A stretch of 8,543 nt of DNA from Parachlamydiales bacterium (lineage in GTDB: Bacteria; Chlamydiota; Chlamydiia; Chlamydiales; Rhabdochlamydiaceae), in NCBI GenBank assembly GCA_020050965.1, contig JAGVJV010000088.1, positions 1-8,543 on the forward strand. The letters run 5' to 3'. Under the pieces are notes generated by a model. That model made no database searches. It was not told the DNA's origin and saw only the letters and a list, made by a program, of their open reading frames with translations. Made by a program: the position numbers and the translations under genes. This document shows positions 1 to 6,361 of this stretch, in pieces. The number at the start of each line of letters is the position of its first letter. Within the stretch, counting starts at the first letter, position 1.

Positions 1-37
1 AAAGGGGGTAGTATCGAGCTATAATACAACCCCCTTT
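1..37 (+). terminator. Hairpin, probable intrinsic terminator of an off-window gene
   Basis: Bases 1-14 and 24-37 form an inverted repeat with 14-base arms and one mismatch (AAAGGGGGTAGTAT against ATACAACCCCCTTT), with a 9-base loop. The five G:C pairs flanked by A and T runs fit a terminator that could work in both directions. The T run is short (three T, then GCG), and any sequence to the left is outside the window, so the assignment to an upstream gene is an inference. The hairpin lies before the promoter at 86-114, so it would insulate the following gene cluster. Confidence 0.55.
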
Positions 38-85
38 GCGGCGATTGATTTTTGGCAGCTTTCAATCCCGCCTATCGGCCAACTT

Positions 86-114
86 TTGAATCATTTTCGG
101 TTTAGGAATATATC
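86..114 (+). promoter_or_regulatory. Sigma70-type promoter for the CPBP-serpin-PP2C cluster
   Basis: TTGAAT at 86-91 and TATATC at 109-114 are separated by exactly 17 bases, four of six matches to the consensus at -35 and five of six or near at -10. Transcription would begin near 121, giving a leader of about 40 bases before the ATG at 161. No clear Shine-Dalgarno sequence is seen before that ATG. This is a reading of sequence similarity only. Confidence 0.5.
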
Positions 115-160
115 TCCATCTGATAATCTCAAAGAAGCGTGCTAAAAAACGTGTGACAAC

Positions 161-1021
161 ATGACGGCAATTTTTATTTTTCTTTGGGCCTTTGCTGCCA
201 ATTGGCTTGCCTTTACTAAGGGATTTTATCGGCTGCCTAAACAGCTGGATAAAGAGACTCCGTCAATTTCGAGTTTTCAGCTCACCTGCATTTTTGGAAT
301 CTACGTTATCCTTTCCTTTCTGATCACCCGTGTTGTCCTCGTCTATTTGCTTTCCATCTTAAAGCAAAATAACCCATCGCTCACCTCGCTCCCGATTCCG
401 ATGATTACAGGTCTCCAATTTGGGATCATGGCCATCCTTATCGTTGTGATGCAGTGGTTCATGTTCACGCAAAATCGAGATACTTTTTATAAGATCTGGA
501 AAGACCGCACTCATCAGCCCCCTTCTTCTATTTTCCTCGATCTATGGTTTGGAGGGATCACCTGGTTCATGAGTTTTCCAATCGTGAGCATAATCAGCGA
601 TCTCGTCGATTCTGTGATGAAGGCCCTCTTTCAATTCAAAGATTACGAACAGAATGCAGTAAAGTTTGTTAAAGTCGCCAAGAGCACGCCCACATCGCTC
701 ACCTTCGCCCTCCTCTCTGTTCTGATCGCAGCCCCGCTTCTGGAAGAGTTTCTCTTTAGAGGAATTCTCCAAACCTATTTTAAGAAAAGGATGGGTCCTC
801 AGGCTGCTATCCTTCTATCTGCCTTCCTCTTCGCCCTGTTCCATTTTTCCGCAGGACAGGGGCTCGGCAATGTCTCACTGATTATCTCCCTACTCATTTT
901 GGGCACTTTTTTAGGATTTCTTTATGAACGGCAGGGCTCTCTTTGGGCCCCGATCGGTCTGCATATGGCCTTCAACGGTGTCAGCGCATTTCGAATCCTC
1001 TTTAGCCCGGACCTCACATGA
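161..1021 (+). CDS. CPBP-family intramembrane metalloprotease
   Basis: A 286-residue polytopic membrane protein of the CPBP (CAAX protease and bacteriocin-processing, ABI) family, which places glutamate and histidine residues for metal-dependent proteolysis inside the membrane. The three family motifs are visible in order: EExxxR at E195-E196-R200, FxxxH at F224-H228, and HxxxN at H268-N272. Hydrophobic stretches lie near residues 1-20, 40-66, 80-102, 128-150, 180-193, 214-234 and 240-258, so the active motifs sit in the C-terminal membrane bundle as usual. The ATG at 161 is the only good start: an in-frame TAA lies 16 bases upstream, and no Shine-Dalgarno site is visible. The 3' end overlaps the serpin start as ATGA. 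The substrate is unknown; relatives act on prenylated proteins, bacteriocins or regulatory membrane proteins, and many bacterial members have no defined target. Confidence 0.85.
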   Translation: MTAIFIFLWAFAANWLAFTKGFYRLPKQLDKETPSISSFQLTCIFGIYVILSFLITRVVLVYLLSILKQNNPSLTSLPIPMITGLQFGIMAILIVVMQWFMFTQNRDTFYKIWKDRTHQPPSSIFLDLWFGGITWFMSFPIVSIISDLVDSVMKALFQFKDYEQNAVKFVKVAKSTPTSLTFALLSVLIAAPLLEEFLFRGILQTYFKKRMGPQAAILLSAFLFALFHFSAGQGLGNVSLIISLLILGTFLGFLYERQGSLWAPIGLHMAFNGVSAFRILFSPDLT

Positions 1022-2163
1022 AAAAACTTTTCTTAACTCTACTACTGTTTTCCCAGCTCTGTGCAGATCAATTTGCCCTCGATCTCTATTCCAAATTGCG
1101 CGGCACGGAGGGCAACCTAGCCTTTTCCCCTTATGGAATCTACTCCAACCTCTCCCTTCTTTACTACGGAGCTGAAGGTGAAACGGCCGAGCAGATCAAA
1201 AATGTGCTCCATCTTTCTGGCGATGCAAAATCTTTCCATAGACAGCTCACAGGACTAACTCACAAAACAAAACAGGGTTATCAACTATACATTGCAAATG
1301 CCCTCTTCCCTTATCAAGGGACACATCTGCTCCCCGCATTTGAGAAAATCGCTTCCCAGAATTTTGAAGCCGAGCTACATCCGGTTAACTTTGGCGAGCC
1401 ATCCAAAGCAGCCGATTTGATCAACAGCTGGATCTCTGAAAAAACCGAGAAGAAAATCCCCCACATGCTGCAAGAGGGAGATATTGACACCTCCACCCGT
1501 CTGGTGCTTGCTAACGCTGTCTACTTTAATGGCAAATGGACCTCTCCCTTCTCACCCAAAGCGACCAAACCCGGCCTCTTCCATGTTGGAGACGAGACAC
1601 TTGAAGTGGACATGCTCTCTCAAACAAGTTCTTTTTCCTATTTTGAAAATGAGGAGTTGCAAGCACTTTCGCTCCCCTTTATTCGCCAAGGAACTGAGCA
1701 GCCTCTCCTCAAATGCGTCATCCTTTTACCTCGCGAGAATGAAAGCAATCTCTCTTTAGAAAATCTAGATACATGGCTGCAAAATGCAAAACCTGCCGAT
1801 GTGAATGTCCAGGTCCCCAAATTCTGTATTCGAAAACAAATTGGGCTCAATCAACCTCTAAAAGAGCTGGGAATGAGCACCGCTTTTAGCTATGGCGCTG
1901 ATTTTTCAAAAATTAACGGAGGCAAGGATCTATTTCTTTCAAGTGTGCTCCATGAGACCTACTTCTCATTTAAAGAAAATGGGGTGACCGCCGCTTCAGC
2001 CACCACTAGCCAACTCTCGCTCAAATCGATCTACATTCCCCCGGAAAAAGTTATCCCCTTTATCGCCGATCATCCCTTTCTCTTTATGATCATCGATTCC
2101 CACTCCCAAGCGATCCTGTTCATGGGACGCGTAACCAAACCGGAAAAGTGCCATGAAAATTGA
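1018..2163 (+). CDS. Serpin (serine protease inhibitor), predicted exported and inhibitory
   Basis: A full-length 381-residue serpin, a fold that traps serine or cysteine proteases by inserting its cleaved reactive loop into a beta-sheet. The start MKKLFLTLLLFSQLCA looks like a signal peptide, with cleavage probably after A16, so the protein should act in the periplasm, at the surface or outside the cell. Core landmarks are the NAVYFNGKW segment (N166-W174), the strand VQVPKF near residue 263, and the C-terminal serpin signature FIADHPFLFMI (348-358), which fits the PROSITE pattern. The hinge E320-N321-G322-V323-T324-A325-A326-S327-A328-T329 has the small residues required for loop insertion, so inhibition rather than a passive role is expected. 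Counting P17 from E320 puts P1-P1' at K336-S337, suggesting trypsin-like targets; a three-residue longer loop C-terminal to this makes the register uncertain. The start overlaps the CPBP stop by 4 bases, the end overlaps the PP2C start by 11. There is no clear ribosome site, so translational coupling is likely. Confidence 0.93.
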   Translation: MKKLFLTLLLFSQLCADQFALDLYSKLRGTEGNLAFSPYGIYSNLSLLYYGAEGETAEQIKNVLHLSGDAKSFHRQLTGLTHKTKQGYQLYIANALFPYQGTHLLPAFEKIASQNFEAELHPVNFGEPSKAADLINSWISEKTEKKIPHMLQEGDIDTSTRLVLANAVYFNGKWTSPFSPKATKPGLFHVGDETLEVDMLSQTSSFSYFENEELQALSLPFIRQGTEQPLLKCVILLPRENESNLSLENLDTWLQNAKPADVNVQVPKFCIRKQIGLNQPLKELGMSTAFSYGADFSKINGGKDLFLSSVLHETYFSFKENGVTAASATTSQLSLKSIYIPPEKVIPFIADHPFLFMIIDSHSQAILFMGRVTKPEKCHEN

Positions 2164-2884
2164 GTCATTTGGAGCTACAGACATCGGACTCGTTCGCCTA
2201 AATAATGAAGATGTTTGGGCCCAGATGCCCCGGGAGCAGCTCTATATCCTCGCCGACGGAATGGGAGGGCATAATGCCGGTGAAGTAGCCGCCAATGAAA
2301 CCGTGATGCTCATTTGCCGCGAAATCAAATCAGCCGCACAAAGGAGACACGATCTAAAAGAGTGGCATGAGATCCTTTCCAAAGCGATCGAAAAAGCGAA
2401 TCTGCATGTGCTTACCCTCGGCTCCCATGATCCCGAATTAATGGGGATGGGAACCACCGTCTGTGTGATTTTGATTGTTGGCAACGCGATGTTGCATGCC
2501 CATGTGGGCGACAGCAGAATCTACCGGCTCAGAAAAGGGCGCCTCTTCCAGCTAACCCGCGACCACTTGCTCAAAGAAGAGCTGATCGCATCAGGAGAGC
2601 TGGACGAATCGCTTGCCTCCAACTTCCCCTACAAAAACGTCCTCACCCGCGCCATTGGCACCCACCGGCACACGACAGCCGATTTTGGGATAGAGCAGCT
2701 CGAACCCTACGATATCTATTTCCTTTGCTCCGATGGGCTAACCGATAGCCTCTCCGACGCCCAGATCCAGGACATCATCGACGGCTCCGATACCCTTGCC
2801 GATGCCACCTCTACCCTCATCCTGGAGGCCAAGAAAAACGGCGGCAATGACAATATCACCATTCTAATGTTGAAAGTCTTGTAA
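2153..2884 (+). CDS. PP2C-type serine/threonine protein phosphatase
   Basis: A 243-residue single-domain cytoplasmic PPM/PP2C phosphatase that removes phosphate from Ser/Thr residues using two or more Mn or Mg ions. The motifs run in the canonical order: TDIGLVRLNNED (9-20), ADGMGGHNAGE (34-44), HVGDSRIYRLR, LTRDH, LTRAIGT, LCSDGLTD and GGNDNIT (230-236). Predicted metal ligands are D20, D35 with G36, D194 and D233, all present. Length matches the small bacterial PrpC/Stp class with no extra sensor or membrane domain. It most resembles the chlamydial phosphatase known as Cpp1 (CT259/CTL0511), which opposes the Pkn kinases; no kinase is visible in this window. The start is chosen for the complete motif 1 and the GGAAAAG about 5 bases upstream. 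It overlaps the serpin end by 11 bases. Confidence 0.93.
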   Translation: MKIESFGATDIGLVRLNNEDVWAQMPREQLYILADGMGGHNAGEVAANETVMLICREIKSAAQRRHDLKEWHEILSKAIEKANLHVLTLGSHDPELMGMGTTVCVILIVGNAMLHAHVGDSRIYRLRKGRLFQLTRDHLLKEELIASGELDESLASNFPYKNVLTRAIGTHRHTTADFGIEQLEPYDIYFLCSDGLTDSLSDAQIQDIIDGSDTLADATSTLILEAKKNGGNDNITILMLKVL

Positions 2885-2907
2885 TTCCTCTAGAAATCTG
2901 CTATTCT
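2879..2907 (+). promoter_or_regulatory. Candidate promoter giving a near-leaderless cysteine desulfurase mRNA
   Basis: TTGTAA (2879-2884) overlaps the PP2C stop codon and is followed after 17 bases by TATTCT (2902-2907). The expected transcription start, six to seven bases later, coincides with the ATG at 2914. The 29-base gap contains no Shine-Dalgarno sequence, which fits leaderless translation or read-through from PP2C. Each hexamer matches four of six consensus positions, so the call is tentative. Confidence 0.35.
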
Positions 2908-2913
2908 ATATAG

Positions 2914-4011
2914 ATGCAAAAGATTTTTTTAGACAATAATGGGACGACCCAAATCGACCCCAAAGTCATAGCTGCCATGCTCGCCGAACTGGAGACCGGC
3001 CCCTCCAATCCCTCGAGCATCCACAGCTTTGGCCGTGCCGCTCATCAACGACTTGCGCGTGCCCGCGAGCAGATCGCCTCCTATTTGGGGGTCAAACCAA
3101 CCGAGCTCATCTTCACCTCCAGTGGCACAGAAGCCCTCAATTTGGCCATTTTAGGGGTTAAATCAACAGGTCAGATCATTTCCTCATCCATTGAGCACGC
3201 CGCCGTTTATGAAACAATAAAACGTCTTGGAAGTCCTATTGTTTACCTTCCTGTAGGGCTTGAAGGTCATGTCAAAGCCTCAGACGTCGAAGCTGCCATC
3301 ACACCAAATTCAATGATTGTCCTCAGTGCCGTTAACAGCGAAACAGGAGTCAAAAATCCCATTGCCGAAATTGCTGAGATAGCAGAGCGCTACCAAATTC
3401 CTCTCATCGTTGATGGTGTCGCATGGCTAGGCAAGGACCACATCTCCATCCCCAAAGGAGTGAGCGCAATGGCTTTCTCAGGGCATAAGATCCATGGGCC
3501 AAAAGGAATCGGCCTCCTCTATGTGCGCAAAGGGTGCAAGCTCGAGCCTCTACTTACCGGCGGCGGCCAAGAGGGCTTACGGCGTGCTGGCACCGAAAAT
3601 CTGCCTGGCATCATCGGCCTCGCCAAGGCAATCGAATTACTAGAAATGGAATCAATCGCCCGGATGACTCGCCTACGTGATCAATTGGAAGCAGGTTTAG
3701 AAGGAATTGTCGTGAATGGCACAGGACCCCGAATTTGCAATACATCGAGCATCACATTTCCAAACCAAGATGGGGAAGCGTTGTTGATTCAACTGGATCT
3801 GCAAGGAATTGCGGCCAGCATGGGCTCGGCCTGCTCATCCGGATCCCTAGAGCCCTCGAGAGTATTACTCAATATGGGACTCTCCAAACAGCAGGCCCTA
3901 TCGACTATCCGCTTTTCCCTCTCTAGGTTTACTACAGAAGAAGAAATCCAAAGGACCATTTCTATTCTCGCTTTCTTCGAGTATCTTTATCACTCACAGT
4001 CTCTATATTGA
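2914..4011 (+). CDS. NifS/IscS-like cysteine desulfurase (class V aminotransferase)
   Basis: A 365-residue PLP enzyme expected to convert L-cysteine to alanine while loading sulfur on an active-site cysteine for Fe-S clusters or tRNA thiolation. Visible landmarks: N-terminal LDNNGTT (6-12), SSGTEALN (69-76), the PLP-stacking histidine in SIEH (H95), the PLP aspartate D167, the Schiff-base lysine in SGHK (K192), RRAGTEN, and the sulfur-carrying C307 in SMGSACSSGSLEPS. The flexible Cys loop of class I (NifS/IscS) enzymes is therefore intact. It is shorter than E. coli IscS (404 residues) but normal for NifS-like proteins. One odd feature: the motif normally read VDAxQ is VDGVA here, so the conserved Gln that contacts the PLP ring oxygen is replaced by A170. 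The start is fixed by an in-frame TAG immediately before the ATG. Chlamydia keeps a NifS-like gene beside PP2C (CT258-CT259). No scaffold protein gene (IscU/SufU) is in the window. Confidence 0.92.
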   Translation: MQKIFLDNNGTTQIDPKVIAAMLAELETGPSNPSSIHSFGRAAHQRLARAREQIASYLGVKPTELIFTSSGTEALNLAILGVKSTGQIISSSIEHAAVYETIKRLGSPIVYLPVGLEGHVKASDVEAAITPNSMIVLSAVNSETGVKNPIAEIAEIAERYQIPLIVDGVAWLGKDHISIPKGVSAMAFSGHKIHGPKGIGLLYVRKGCKLEPLLTGGGQEGLRRAGTENLPGIIGLAKAIELLEMESIARMTRLRDQLEAGLEGIVVNGTGPRICNTSSITFPNQDGEALLIQLDLQGIAASMGSACSSGSLEPSRVLLNMGLSKQQALSTIRFSLSRFTTEEEIQRTISILAFFEYLYHSQSLY

Positions 4012-4040
4012 TCTGGAAGGTGGCGCTTGCTGAGTTATGT

Positions 4041-4679
4041 TCAATAATCCTGAAGGATACTGCTTTCAAAAGAAAATGCGAAGAAGTCTAAGCCTTGCCT
4101 GTCCCTTACTGCATTAGCCGCACGTGCTAAAGAAACATTATTGTTTTTCTCGCGCTGCAATTTTTCCCATTTTTCTTGGGCCTTTAAGATTGTTTGCGTG
4201 GGTGCCTGTTCAGCCGATTCATCCTCGATAAGACTTGGATCTCTTTTTTTGATTTCTCTAATCACTTCAGCGGCATAAAGGTTTGCGAGGCCAAATGAAA
4301 AAAGATCTTTGATATCCATAAAGGACAGAATATTTTCAAGTACAACTGTTGTTATTTGATGGGGAAAATATTTTGGTTTTTCATCTAGCATCTGATTAAG
4401 AACTGTACGAATAGCGGTTAAATCTACCTCTAAATTTAACTCATGCGCCCTGAGAAGCAAGCAACGCAGATCATCACTTTGCACTTCTAACGCAATGGAT
4501 TCTTGGCCAATTTCATTTATTCTTTGGAGGTCCTCACAAATCAAGTGGCGCTGCTGAGAATCTGTAAGAATAGTTAACCTTCCCCCGGTTTGCATGAGTT
4601 GGTTCACTGCGACCATAAATGGCTTAAATCCATCTTCTTTGTAATCGCTAAGTGCACTGAGATTAATTTTAACTGACAT
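4041..4679 (-). CDS. F-box-like domain protein, candidate secreted effector
   Basis: A 212-residue protein with no signal peptide or membrane segment. Residues about 105-142 resemble an F-box, the Skp1-binding motif of eukaryotic ubiquitin ligases: an FP pair (105-106), then LENILSFMDIKDLFSFGLA (114-132) and an amphipathic tail to I140. The usual Pro lies four residues too far upstream, or is replaced if aligned directly, so it is a diverged match. The N-terminal 100 residues are not recognised; residues 165-195 are charged and helical (KAQEKWEKLQREK). Bacterial F-box proteins are typically injected into eukaryotic hosts, and environmental chlamydiae are reported to carry many of them; function here is inferred. 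AGGA at 4686-4689, six bases before the ATG, is a good ribosome site. The gene lies 8 bases after the 107-residue gene in the same operon and converges on the cysteine desulfurase with a 29-base gap. Local base composition is AT-richer than the flanks. Confidence 0.7.
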   Translation of the reverse strand: MSVKINLSALSDYKEDGFKPFMVAVNQLMQTGGRLTILTDSQQRHLICEDLQRINEIGQESIALEVQSDDLRCLLLRAHELNLEVDLTAIRTVLNQMLDEKPKYFPHQITTVVLENILSFMDIKDLFSFGLANLYAAEVIREIKKRDPSLIEDESAEQAPTQTILKAQEKWEKLQREKNNNVSLARAANAVRDRQGLDFFAFSFESSILQDY

Positions 4680-4685
4680 GACAAA

Positions 4686-4689
4686 TCCT
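4686..4689 (-). promoter_or_regulatory. Ribosome binding site overlapping the upstream stop codon
   Basis: On the minus strand the TAG stop of the 107-residue gene reads into AGGA, six bases before the ATG of the F-box-like gene. This fixes that start and suggests ribosomes terminating on the first gene re-initiate on the second. Confidence 0.6.
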
Positions 4690-5011
4690 ATTTGATTAAA
4701 GAATAATTAATATTGTACTGCCCCAAAAAGTAGGCTGAGCAAGCAACCACAGCAACTGTTATTGCAGCTAATAATTTATGATTTGTAATGTAGGCTGCAA
4801 CCTTCATGCAGGATGTCTGCCGATTTAATAAACCCATAGCCCTAAGCGTCTCCTTAGTCTCATCAGAAGCATGCTTAAGCCCCAGATTCCATATTTCTTG
4901 AAATGGGCGAACTTTACTTGGATCAATCAAATCCCCCTCTCTGCTAGTATGGTCTTGAATTTCTGTCCTTTGGGGTGCTTCAGAATGTGAAATTTTTAAA
5001 AAGGCACTCAT
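4688..5011 (-). CDS. Hypothetical protein with one C-terminal hydrophobic segment
   Basis: I do not recognise this 107-residue protein. Residues 1-70 are polar and probably cytosolic, with mixed charge (for example the QRTEIQDHTSREGDLID stretch). One hydrophobic helix covers about residues 79-97 (KLLAAITVAVVACSAYFLG), leaving only about ten residues after it, so the topology is tail-anchored-like. There is no N-terminal signal peptide. The start is well supported by a perfect AAGGAGG five bases upstream and by the promoter at 5041-5069. It is the first gene of a two-gene unit with the F-box-like protein, 8 bases apart. Small proteins with one or two hydrophobic segments next to host-directed genes can be effectors inserted in the inclusion membrane, but nothing in the sequence proves this. 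G+C is low: hand count 21 of 60 at 4741-4800. Confidence 0.75.
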   Translation of the reverse strand: MSAFLKISHSEAPQRTEIQDHTSREGDLIDPSKVRPFQEIWNLGLKHASDETKETLRAMGLLNRQTSCMKVAAYITNHKLLAAITVAVVACSAYFLGQYNINYSLIK

Positions 5012-5016
5012 TTTAT

Positions 5017-5023
5017 CCTCCTT
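5017..5023 (-). promoter_or_regulatory. Consensus Shine-Dalgarno site
   Basis: AAGGAGG on the minus strand, five bases (ATAAA) before the ATG at 5011. It is the only full-consensus ribosome site in the window; most other genes start by overlap or with weak sites. Confidence 0.8.
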
Positions 5024-5040
5024 AATTTAGTATAAATAAT

Positions 5041-5069
5041 ATTATACATAGACCTGCATTGATTGTCTA
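5041..5069 (-). promoter_or_regulatory. Near-consensus sigma70 promoter of the two-gene AT-rich unit
   Basis: On the minus strand, TAGACA (5069-5064, five of six) and a perfect TATAAT (5046-5041) are 17 bases apart. Transcription would start near 5034, giving a leader of about 23 bases that contains the AAGGAGG site. This is the strongest promoter match in the window. The rest of the 5012-5128 gap is AT-rich (17 G/C of 60 at 5041-5100), and I see no terminator hairpin in it for the operon ending at 5129. Confidence 0.7.
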
Positions 5070-5128
5070 GAATAAATTGAAGCACTAACATCCAAATAAT
5101 AATAAACTTAAATCAACGGATTAATTGT

Positions 5129-6361
5129 CTAAAACACAGTCCGCACCGAAATCTTCTTCGGTCCAATAATCGGGGCGTCCTCAACCGATAGCTCGAACTG
5201 GTCAACGTGGATGCTCTCTCCCTTTTCGGGGGGATGGCCCAATTTCAGCTCCATCAGCTCTTCAAGTGTTTCCACGGTCTCTGGATCGAGATGGACGTGG
5301 AATCTCTGATTGAAATCTTTGACGCTTAAGTCGCCGGGGAAGGTCCGGTCGACGATGACGTGGTGCATGCGGGGGGCGATATCTTCGAAAGAGGGCCAAT
5401 CGTCTGTTTTACCGAAGATAGAGTCGACGATCTCATCGAGAGTGAGGATTCCGACTCCATAGCCAGCCTCATCTAGGACAACAGCGACGCTCTGGTTATT
5501 ACGCCGAAATTGCTTGAGGATTTGGATGATCGAGCTATTTTCTGTAATGAACCAAGGGGGACGAGCGTAGTCGCGCACCTTTTTATCTTCAGAAAGTCGC
5601 AATAAATCCCGCGGATAGGCGATGGCTAAGATATGGCGTGGATTTCGTTCATAGATGGGGAGGAATGGAGTATAGCTGTAATTGAGGAGTGTGCGCATTT
5701 CCCCGATGTTGCAGATCGAGGGGATCATTTGGGTCCCTTCAAGAGGTTTCATCAGGTCTTTGGCCACTTTGCCTTTTAGAGAGAAAATATTGGCGACCAC
5801 GGTGTTGATCTCTTTTGAGGGGCGCTGCTCTTCTTTATGCTGCTCGAACATATACTGCAGCTCTTCGCGCGAAAAAAAGATCCCTTCCCTCATCGGGCTG
5901 CGCAAAAGTCGATTGATCAGATGGCAGATGAGGTCAAAAAACCAGATGACCGGGCGCAAAATCATCGAGGTGATATAGAGGATCGGCACTCCGAGCATCG
6001 CCACATGTTCTGCGTATCTGCGGCCGGCGAAGATGGGGGCCAGTTCTGCAAAGATGATGACGAGGATAATTTGGCTTAAAGGGGCCCAATCAGGATTAAC
6101 GCCGAGAGATTCGTAGAAACGGCGCGAGCATTCTGAGCCCAGCTGCAGCGAGGCATTCACTCCGATGAGGGTGGCGCCAAAGAGGTAGGTAGGGCGGCTC
6201 AAGAGAGCGCTAAGCCATTTTGCCCTCAACTTTTTCTGTCCTACCCAATACTGAAGACGCACCTTATTGAACGAGACGCACGCCATCTCGAGCATGGCAA
6301 ACATTCCTTGGGTGAAGACGAAGAGCAGCGTCAGCAGGAGATAGAACTTCCACTCGCTCAT
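5129..6361 (-). CDS. DUF21/CBS/CorC-HlyC membrane protein, divergent paralogue (TlyC-like)
   Basis: A 410-residue protein of the CNNM/CorC family: an N-terminal DUF21 membrane domain (about residues 1-165), a CBS pair (about 195-315) carrying the family motif VVLDEAGYGVGILTLDEIV (D297, E298, G300), and a C-terminal CorC_HlyC domain (about 330-405). Relatives are implicated in Mg or Co efflux; the old 'hemolysin C' name does not establish toxin activity. It is clearly diverged from its upstream partner. The DUF21 motif usually read GEFxPK is AELAP here (105-109), lacking the Gly and the Lys, and the first helix reads MLEMA where the partner has STETA. It could therefore be a regulatory or non-transporting partner in a heteromer. 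The start overlaps the upstream stop as ATGA, so the pair is co-translated. Chlamydia has two such genes side by side (CT256, CT257, from memory). Confidence 0.87.
   Translation of the reverse strand: MSEWKFYLLLTLLFVFTQGMFAMLEMACVSFNKVRLQYWVGQKKLRAKWLSALLSRPTYLFGATLIGVNASLQLGSECSRRFYESLGVNPDWAPLSQIILVIIFAELAPIFAGRRYAEHVAMLGVPILYITSMILRPVIWFFDLICHLINRLLRSPMREGIFFSREELQYMFEQHKEEQRPSKEINTVVANIFSLKGKVAKDLMKPLEGTQMIPSICNIGEMRTLLNYSYTPFLPIYERNPRHILAIAYPRDLLRLSEDKKVRDYARPPWFITENSSIIQILKQFRRNNQSVAVVLDEAGYGVGILTLDEIVDSIFGKTDDWPSFEDIAPRMHHVIVDRTFPGDLSVKDFNQRFHVHLDPETVETLEELMELKLGHPPEKGESIHVDQFELSVEDAPIIGPKKISVRTVF

Noticed and set aside
1018..1075. Serpin as a lipoprotein through C15
   Set aside because: The residues before the Cys (S-Q-L) do not fit a normal lipobox, which needs a small residue at -1; a signal peptidase I site after A16 fits better.
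4047..4058. ATCCT-GA-AGGAT palindrome as a bidirectional terminator between the convergent genes
   Set aside because: The stem is only five pairs with a two-base loop, no T run follows on either strand, and it lies inside the 3' end of the F-box-like gene.
5062..5131. Two copies of ATTGTCTA (5062-5069 and 5124-5131) as insertion-site direct repeats around the AT-rich cassette
   Set aside because: Eight bases in AT-rich DNA can recur by chance, and both lie on the same side of the cassette rather than flanking it.
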